DNA from: Neisseriaceae bacterium
GTDB lineage: Bacteria; Pseudomonadota; Gammaproteobacteria; Burkholderiales; Neisseriaceae
NCBI GenBank assembly: GCA_017446355.1
Contig: JAFSQZ010000129.1
Coordinates: forward strand, 1-7,516
DNA: 7,516 nt
Reading direction: 5' to 3'
Positions within the stretch are counted from its first letter, which is position 1, and each line of letters begins with the position of its first letter. Positions 1-2,732 of this stretch are shown here, piece after piece. Both the position numbers and the translations under genes were made by a program. The notes beneath the pieces are model-generated. The model did not search any database, had not been told where the DNA came from, and saw only the letters and a program-made list of their open reading frames with translations.

Positions 1-1
1 A

Positions 2-319
2 TACAGCCTATGTGCCACCGAAGGCACCGCCGCATTCTTACAAAACGCAGGCTTGGCGTGCGAGAAAATCAACAAAGTGCGAGAAGGCAGACCCCACATT
101 GTTGATGCCCTGAAAAACGGCGAAATCGCCATGGCAGTGAATACGGTAAATAACGACGCAAAATCCATCAAAGACAGCCACGCCATACGCCGCAACGCTT
201 TGAACGGCAGAATTCCACTCTCCACCACCACCGCAGGCGGAGCAGCAGTCGCCGAAGCCGTGAAAAGTTTAGACAAAACCAGTGTGTATAGCGTGCAGGA
301 ATTGCATGGGTTAAAGTGA
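2..319 (+). CDS. carB: Carbamoyl-phosphate synthase large subunit, C-terminal end (partial)
   Basis: The frame is open from the window edge, so the 5' part of the gene lies outside; 105 codons and the TGA stop are present. The product matches the C-terminal MGS-like allosteric domain of CarB, which with CarA makes carbamoyl phosphate from glutamine, bicarbonate and ATP for arginine and pyrimidine synthesis in the cytoplasm. Visible signatures are ATEGTAAFL near the start, NKVREGRPHIVDALKNGE, NTVNNDAKSIKDSHAIRR and the terminal VYSVQELHG, all aligning by eye with the E. coli CarB end. In the family this domain binds the regulators UMP and ornithine. A TTG at 53 is not a start, since the homology extends upstream to the window edge. 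The segment looks more GC-rich than the accessory genes that follow. A perfect hairpin terminator follows directly. Confidence 0.96.
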   Translation, partial: YSLCATEGTAAFLQNAGLACEKINKVREGRPHIVDALKNGEIAMAVNTVNNDAKSIKDSHAIRRNALNGRIPLSTTTAGGAAVAEAVKSLDKTSVYSVQELHGLK

Positions 320-328
320 TGACTTTAT

Positions 329-361
329 AACAAAATCGCCCTGAAAAGGGCGATTTTGTTT
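329..361. terminator. Bidirectional intrinsic terminator between carB and the minus-strand unit
   Basis: A perfect 13-bp stem, AACAAAATCGCCC (329-341) with GGGCGATTTTGTT (348-360), encloses a 6-nt TGAAAA loop. It begins 10 bases after the carB stop. The A/T outer half of the stem supplies a T-rich run on either strand, so it can end both carB and the convergent gene whose stop codon is at 361-363. Confidence 0.85.
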
Positions 362-720
362 CAGTAATGAAAATATGGAGATGGATAACTATAATTATTC
401 TGTTGATTTTCCCATTGCCTTTGTTGCTGTCGTTGTTCTCGCTCCCATTCTCGTTGTTGGCGTTCAGCTTCTCTTTGTTGTCGTTCTATTGCCCTTTCTT
501 GTTCTCTTTGTTGTCGTTCTAATTCTCTTTGTTGTCTTTCCCACTCTCTTTGTTGTTGATAGATATAATCATTTGATCGTTGTGAGCTATAATCTGTATA
601 TTTAGAACGCTCACCACAATTTCTGCCTATACTCTCTGATTGCCAAGAGTAATCACAGTTACCAGCATAACAAGTAGCACACATTAGTAGTACTACACTG
701 AAAAATAATTTGTTTATCAT
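361..720 (-). CDS. Exported protein with R-E-x-E-R-Q-Q heptad coiled coil
   Basis: No named family recognised. The 119-residue product begins with a signal peptide (MINK followed by a hydrophobic stretch to about residue 18, likely cut after CYA at 19), so it should reach the periplasm or beyond. Residues 22-52 are polar with cysteines at 22 and 35, which could form a disulfide. Residues 55-106 are an almost uninterrupted Arg/Glu/Gln array built on a seven-residue unit (REWERQQ, RELERQQ, REQERAI, REAERQQ, REWEREQ), with one four-residue insertion. This predicts a long helix, either a coiled coil or a single charged alpha-helix. The tail is aromatic and proline-containing (YSYPSPYFHY). The start has a good ribosome site on the minus strand (AAAGGAAT, 8-10 bases upstream). 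It lies 43 bp behind the small gene at 764-904 and is probably cotranscribed with it. Both signal peptide and RBS argue that this strand, not the antisense frame, is coding. Confidence 0.8.
   Translation of the reverse strand: MINKLFFSVVLLMCATCYAGNCDYSWQSESIGRNCGERSKYTDYSSQRSNDYIYQQQREWERQQRELERQQREQERAIERQQREAERQQREWEREQRQQQRQWENQQNNYSYPSPYFHY
415..560 (-). repeat. Degenerate 21-bp tandem repeat coding for heptads
   Basis: On the plus strand the region is a run of CTCTTTGTTGTCGTTCTA-like units of about 21 bp, corresponding to the seven-residue R-E-x-E-R-Q-Q repeat of the minus-strand protein. Units are degenerate, and one has an extra 12 bases (four codons). The frame is preserved throughout. 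Confidence 0.75.
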
Positions 721-763
721 TTTGATATTCCTTTAATTTAAGAAATCAGCGAAAAAATAAAAT

Positions 764-904
764 TTATCTTTTTGTTGAATTTCTTGTTTGCGATAAGGCA
801 CTACCTGCAACAGATTTGGCTGCTTCACTGAAACGATTATCTCGTAAAACCTTGCTTGCCGTTGTTGCTACTTTTTTAGTGGTTTGTTTTTTATTGATGT
901 GCAT
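764..904 (-). CDS. Small basic protein, 46 residues, hypothetical
   Basis: A short minus-strand gene. ATG is at 904-902, TAA at 766-764, with a strong AAAGGA ribosome site 10 bases upstream of the start (915-920). The product starts MHINKKQTTKKVATTASKVL, continues with RDNRFSEAAKSVAGSALSQT and ends in RNSTKR. The pattern TKKxAxxASKxL...SxxxKSxAxSxLxQ resembles, from memory, small basic hypothetical proteins scattered through proteobacterial chromosomes and mobile elements; no function is known to me. There is no signal peptide or membrane segment, so it should be cytoplasmic. It precedes the heptad-repeat gene by 43 bp on the same strand, and a promoter candidate lies just upstream at 930-959. 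Confidence rests on the RBS, the protein-like composition and the recalled family pattern. Confidence 0.72.
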   Translation of the reverse strand: MHINKKQTTKKVATTASKVLRDNRFSEAAKSVAGSALSQTRNSTKR

Positions 905-929
905 AAAAAGTACTTCCTTTAAAAATTTG

Positions 930-959
930 AATATTTTTGCGACAGGCGTGCTTTGTCAA
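930..959 (-). promoter_or_regulatory. Sigma-70-type promoter candidate for the 904-361 unit
   Basis: On the minus strand a perfect TTGACA -35 (959-954) is followed after 18 bp by AATATT (935-930), which matches TATAAT at four of six positions. The predicted start lies near 923, only a few bases ahead of the AAAGGA ribosome site of the 46-residue gene. The -35 lies inside the hairpin at 945-967. Confidence 0.5.
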
Positions 960-967
960 GCACGCCT
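945..967. repeat. 10-bp inverted repeat overlapping the minus-strand -35
   Basis: AGGCGTGCTT (945-954) and AAGCACGCCT (958-967) are perfect complements around a 3-base GTC loop. As RNA it would be a strong hairpin. On the plus strand it is followed only by TTTAAG, a weak T-run, so it is a poor terminator. It may instead be an operator. Confidence 0.6.
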
Positions 968-984
968 TTAAGAGTACTCTTAAA
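967..984. promoter_or_regulatory. Perfect 18-bp palindrome, operator candidate
   Basis: TTTAAGAGTACTCTTAAA is perfectly two-fold symmetric with no spacer, the form of a dimeric regulator site. It abuts the hairpin at 945-967 and sits about 8 bp upstream of the minus-strand TTGACA. The binding protein is not evident in this window. Confidence 0.45.
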
Positions 985-999
985 GCAAATATTGATAGG

Positions 1000-1016
1000 T
1001 TTCAGGCAGCCTGAAA
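1000..1016. repeat. DNA uptake sequence, king/sim dialect
   Basis: TTTCAGGCAGCCTGAAA. The plus strand reads AGGCAGCCTGAAA and the minus strand AGGCTGCCTGAAA. In Neisseriaceae these 12-13-mers are recognised by the minor pilin ComP during transformation. Confidence 0.88.
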
Positions 1017-1023
1017 GATTTTT

Positions 1024-1051
1024 GCAACTCATTTTTAGTTGCTCTTTTTTT
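1024..1051 (+). terminator. Terminator-like hairpin just ahead of hicA
   Basis: GCAACT (1024-1029) and AGTTGC (1037-1042) form a 6-bp stem with a 7-nt loop, followed by TCTTTTTTT (1043-1051). The orientation is plus. No plus-strand gene lies upstream, so it either insulates hicAB from read-through or acts as an attenuator in its leader. Confidence 0.6.
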
Positions 1052-1073
1052 GATTAGCGTAGTATTTTGATTA
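1048..1073 (+). promoter_or_regulatory. Direct repeat of TTTTGATTA at the hicAB start
   Basis: TTTTGATTA occurs at 1048-1056 and 1065-1073, 17 bp apart start to start, directly in front of the old hicA ATG. A weak -10-like TAGTAT lies at 1060-1065. HicB proteins with a ribbon-helix-helix domain usually repress their own operon, so these repeats are candidate operator half sites. No convincing -35 is visible. Confidence 0.25.
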
Positions 1074-1102
1074 TGAGCAAAACCGATAAACAATTGCAAT
1101 GA
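1073..1102 (+). other. Nine-codon frame, displaced N-terminus of HicA
   Basis: ATG at 1073 reads MSKTDKQLQ and stops at TGA 1100-1102. MSKxxKLLQ-like sequence is the usual start of this HicA subfamily. Placed in front of the product read from 1099 it restores the family spacing, 20 residues to the Trp of KDFSW. One missing base between CAA and ATG accounts for the shift. Its stop overlaps the hicA ATG as ATGA (1099-1102), so it could act as a translationally coupled leader. No clear ribosome site precedes it. Confidence 0.6.
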
Positions 1103-1323
1103 TATTATCTTTGCTCAAAGATTTTTCTTGGGGCGAGTTGCTGTCTGTTATGCAAAAACACAATTTTGAACTTTATTCAGGCAGTGGTTCAGGACGAAAA
1201 TTTTTTCACGCCAAAACGCAAACGGTCTTTTTTCTGCACGAGCCACACCCTGAAAAAATCGTCAAACGATATGCCCTAAAAATCGCCATTACTGCATTAA
1301 AAAACGCAGGAGAAATCAAATGA
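1099..1323 (+). CDS. hicA: HicA family toxin (mRNA interferase), N-terminus displaced
   Basis: The 74-residue product fits the HicA (YcfA-like) double-stranded-RNA-binding-fold toxin family, members of which cut mRNA and are neutralised by HicB. Visible signatures are LLKDFSWGELLSVMQKHNFE (helix 1 region), SGSGSGRKFFHAKT (the glycine-serine loop and following strand), FFLHEPHPEKIVKRY and a C-terminal helix to GEIK. The family usually runs to about 80-85 residues; this frame lacks the first nine, which are encoded one frame away at 1073-1102. No Shine-Dalgarno is visible before ATG 1099, and an in-frame TAA at 1087-1089 excludes a longer start. Translation therefore probably depends on reinitiation from the leader frame or a -1 shift. 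The position after GSGS, often His in HicA, is Gly-Arg here, as in my recollection of the GGSRRKF subgroup. The hicA stop overlaps the hicB start (ATGA), typical of the operon. Confidence 0.85.
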   Translation: MILSLLKDFSWGELLSVMQKHNFELYSGSGSGRKFFHAKTQTVFFLHEPHPEKIVKRYALKIAITALKNAGEIK

Positions 1324-1664
1324 ATACTTTAAAATATAAAGGTTACGAAGGTTCTGTGGAATACAGCGAAGAAGACGCTTGCCTTGTTGGACGAGTTTTG
1401 CATACAAACAAGGCAAATATTGCGTATTCAGGTGAAAGCATTACAGAAATTAAAGCTATGTTTGAACAAGCCGTTGATGAATATTTGCAATTATGCGAAG
1501 AGAAAGGTTGGCAACCTGAAAAAACTTATAAAGGCAGCCTGAATGTGCGTTTGGGTGCGGATTTGCACAAACAAGCTGCCAAAATGGCCTTGCAAAATCA
1601 TCAAAGTTTGAACGATTTTATTGTGCGTGCCGTCAAACAGGCCACAAGACAACAAGCAGAATAA
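1320..1664 (+). CDS. hicB: HicB family antitoxin with ribbon-helix-helix domain
   Basis: The 114-residue product has the two HicB parts. Residues 1-70 form a degenerate RNase-H-like fold (KYKGYEGSVEYSEEDACLVG, then GESITEIKAMFEQAVDEYLQ), which masks HicA. Residues 72-110 look like a ribbon-helix-helix DNA-binding segment (SLNVRLGADLHKQAAKMA, then SLNDFIVRAVKQA), which would repress the operon. The start is set by a strong AGGAGA at 1308-1313, inside hicA, and by the ATGA overlap with the toxin stop. The gene order toxin then antitoxin is normal for hicAB. Unlike hicA it is intact and has its own strong ribosome site, which favours antitoxin excess. No intrinsic terminator is evident downstream. 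Confidence 0.9.
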   Translation: MNTLKYKGYEGSVEYSEEDACLVGRVLHTNKANIAYSGESITEIKAMFEQAVDEYLQLCEEKGWQPEKTYKGSLNVRLGADLHKQAAKMALQNHQSLNDFIVRAVKQATRQQAE

Positions 1665-1678
1665 TTCAGCCTAAGACC

Positions 1679-1800
1679 TTTGCAAAACCCTATTTGTTTA
1701 CAATTCGTTATTTTGAGCGGAAGCGAAGAATTTTGTATAAAACAATCAATTAAGATTTTTTGTTTCCTTACGGAAAACTCAAAATGACGAGTTTTGCAAA
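1679..1800. repeat. 122-bp element with inverted ends, MITE-like
   Basis: The ends are perfect 10-bp complements, TTTGCAAAAC (1679-1688) and GTTTTGCAAA (1791-1800). A second inner pair, TCGTTATTTTGAG (1705-1717) and CTCAAAATGACGA (1778-1790), matches except for one G-T wobble. The left end AGACCTTTGCAAAA resembles, from memory, terminal repeats of IS5-type Neisseria insertion sequences. There is no coding capacity. No clear target-site duplication is visible. Confidence 0.45.
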
Positions 1801-1802
1801 TA

Positions 1803-1819
1803 TTTCAGGCTGCCTGAAA
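1803..1819. repeat. DNA uptake sequence, sim/king dialect
   Basis: TTTCAGGCTGCCTGAAA, full 17-bp form; the plus strand carries AGGCTGCCTGAAA. Confidence 0.88.
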
Positions 1820-1862
1820 AAATATCTGTCATGATAAGACTTGACGATAGTCAATGCGTAGT

Positions 1863-1947
1863 GATTGCCACGAATGCTACGCATTCTCGCAACGACATAG
1901 TCGTAAGCGGTAAAACCGCTAACGAATGTCTGTCGGCTCGCAATGAC
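1863..1947. repeat. REP-like element, long copy
   Basis: The outer parts GATTGCCACG (1863-1872) and GGCTCGCAATGAC (1935-1947) match those of the copies at 2523-2554 and 2624-2659. The interior here is longer and holds small hairpins, AGCGGT/ACCGCT (1906-1920) and CGAC/GTCG (1893-1903). A further stem AATGCGTAG/CTACGCATT (1853-1861 and 1877-1885) overlaps its left end. Confidence 0.55.
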
Positions 1948-1983
1948 GGTTTTCCTACACGGACAAAATGACGAATGATAAAG

Positions 1984-2000
1984 TTTCAGGCTGCCTGAAA
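1984..2000. repeat. DNA uptake sequence, sim/king dialect
   Basis: TTTCAGGCTGCCTGAAA, full 17-bp form, only 5 bp from the shared leader (2006-2024) of the following gene. Confidence 0.88.
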
Positions 2001-2005
2001 AATTG

Positions 2006-2024
2006 TTAACTTAAACGGAGTAAA
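2006..2024 (+). promoter_or_regulatory. Shared ribosome-site leader, copy 1
   Basis: TTAACTTAAACGGAGTAAA matches 2710-2728 at 18 of 19 positions. Both copies follow a DUS and contain the ribosome site of the next gene. Confidence 0.6.
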
Positions 2025-2027
2025 AAT

Positions 2028-2456
2028 ATGAAACGCAAATGTTTGGTCTATCTTTTGACTGCCACTTGTTTAATGAATGCGTCTTTGGCATACGCAGACA
2101 ATGTTGTTACATACAACACTAACGAACTGAATGATGATATTGCCAAAATTTGTCTGATGCATGCCGAATTTTCAGTAGATTACTCAACAAAGTTATTTAC
2201 TGCCAAAGATGAAAAGGCATATAAAGCGGTTCGCACCAATACTGAAAAAGAATTGAAAAAGTTAGATAAAGATGTGGTTGATTTTTTATTCAAGCCACGA
2301 ATGGATTTTGAAGATAAAGCCGTGAAAAGTGCTTTGAAAATCCCTTATGCACAACGCTTGCAACAAGTAAAAAGTGAAGCATGGAAAAAACAAGTGGAAC
2401 AATCTGCCGCTATTTATTTTGAAGAATGCCGTGCAAGTTTAATGCGTAACTTCTGA
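2028..2456 (+). CDS. Small secreted protein of unknown function
   Basis: No family recognised. The 142-residue product has a classical signal peptide: MKRK, a hydrophobic core from about residue 5 to 20, and a probable signal peptidase I site after AYA at 23. The mature protein is about 119 residues, mostly predicted helical, rich in Lys/Glu, with only two cysteines (C42 and C134) near its two ends; these could pair in the periplasm. Conserved-looking stretches include DIAKICLMHAEFSVDY and AAIYFEECRASL. The start is supported by GGAG at 2017-2020, 7 bases before ATG. The 19 bp around that ribosome site are repeated almost exactly in front of the lipoprotein gene at 2733, each time just after a DUS. 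The gene is isolated between two repeat-filled gaps, so it may be its own transcription unit. Confidence 0.82.
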   Translation: MKRKCLVYLLTATCLMNASLAYADNVVTYNTNELNDDIAKICLMHAEFSVDYSTKLFTAKDEKAYKAVRTNTEKELKKLDKDVVDFLFKPRMDFEDKAVKSALKIPYAQRLQQVKSEAWKKQVEQSAAIYFEECRASLMRNF

Positions 2457-2497
2457 AAAATAAACGGTTGTAATAAAATGCAAGAGTGAGTAAATCA

Positions 2498-2514
2498 TTT
2501 CAGGCTGCCTGAAA
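2498..2514. repeat. DNA uptake sequence, sim/king dialect
   Basis: TTTCAGGCTGCCTGAAA, full form, 42 bp after the stop of the secreted-protein gene. Confidence 0.88.
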
Positions 2515-2522
2515 GATAACCT

Positions 2523-2554
2523 GTCATTGCGAGCCGTAAAACGGCGTGGCAATC
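2523..2554. repeat. REP-like element, inverted copy
   Basis: GTCATTGCGAGCC (2523-2535), a short core and GGCGTGGCAATC (2543-2554). The centre folds as GCCGT/ACGGC around AAA (2533-2545). It is the opposite orientation of the copy at 2624-2659, and the two flank a DUS. Confidence 0.65.
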
Positions 2555-2580
2555 CCCTTATTGTTTAGGTAAATCCAATC

Positions 2581-2596
2581 TTCAGGCTGCCTGAAA
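2581..2596. repeat. DNA uptake sequence, sim/king dialect
   Basis: TTCAGGCTGCCTGAAA, lacking only the outermost T of the 17-bp form. It lies between two oppositely oriented REP-like copies. Confidence 0.85.
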
Positions 2597-2623
2597 ACAT
2601 TAAATCTGTTCTCCGTGCAAGGA

Positions 2624-2659
2624 GATTGCCACGCCTTGCGTTGCAAGGCTCGCAATGAC
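2624..2659. repeat. REP-like element, direct copy
   Basis: GATTGCCACGCC (2624-2635) and GGCTCGCAATGAC (2647-2659) enclose a core that folds as CCTTGC/GCAAGG with a GTT loop (2634-2648). A small CTCC/GGAG stem (2611-2624) abuts it on the left. Confidence 0.65.
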
Positions 2660-2687
2660 AGAATGGATTTTGCAATGACAGCAACAT

Positions 2688-2704
2688 TTTCAGGCTGCCT
2701 GAAA
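2688..2704. repeat. DNA uptake sequence, sim/king dialect
   Basis: TTTCAGGCTGCCTGAAA, full form, the last of five copies within about 900 bp, placed just ahead of the lipoprotein gene leader. Confidence 0.88.
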
Positions 2705-2709
2705 ACTTT

Positions 2710-2728
2710 TTAACTTAAACGGAATAAA
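2710..2728 (+). promoter_or_regulatory. Shared ribosome-site leader, copy 2
   Basis: TTAACTTAAACGGAATAAA, one base different from the copy at 2006-2024 (A for G at the purine after GGA). It supplies the weak GGA ribosome site for the gene at 2733. Confidence 0.6.
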
Positions 2729-2732
2729 CAAG

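Larger units (their letters stand above)
1665..2027. other. Gene-free repeat-rich gap between hicB and the 2028 gene
   Basis: I see no credible gene here. The stretch holds an inverted-repeat element (1679-1800), a DUS (1803-1819), an 85-bp REP-like unit (1863-1947) containing nested hairpins, a second DUS (1984-2000) and the ribosome-site leader of the next gene (2006-2027). No clear promoter was found. Confidence 0.7.

Noticed and set aside
375..605. Plus-strand hydrophobic frame of 76 codons
   Set aside because: It is the antisense of the Arg/Glu/Gln heptad array; hydrophobicity is a mirror effect of that repeat, and the minus strand has the signal peptide and ribosome site.
1000..1016. 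DUS palindrome as an intrinsic terminator on its own
   Set aside because: The stem is only 7 bp with a 3-nt loop and a short, interrupted T-run; no plus-strand gene ends before it.
1665..2027. Complete insertion sequence after hicB
   Set aside because: Inverted ends occur but only 122 bp apart with no transposase frame, so at most a miniature element.
1803..2704. CRISPR array suggested by five short repeats
   Set aside because: The repeats are 17-bp uptake sequences with irregular spacing (about 70 to 500 bp), a gene lies between them, and no spacers or cas genes are present.
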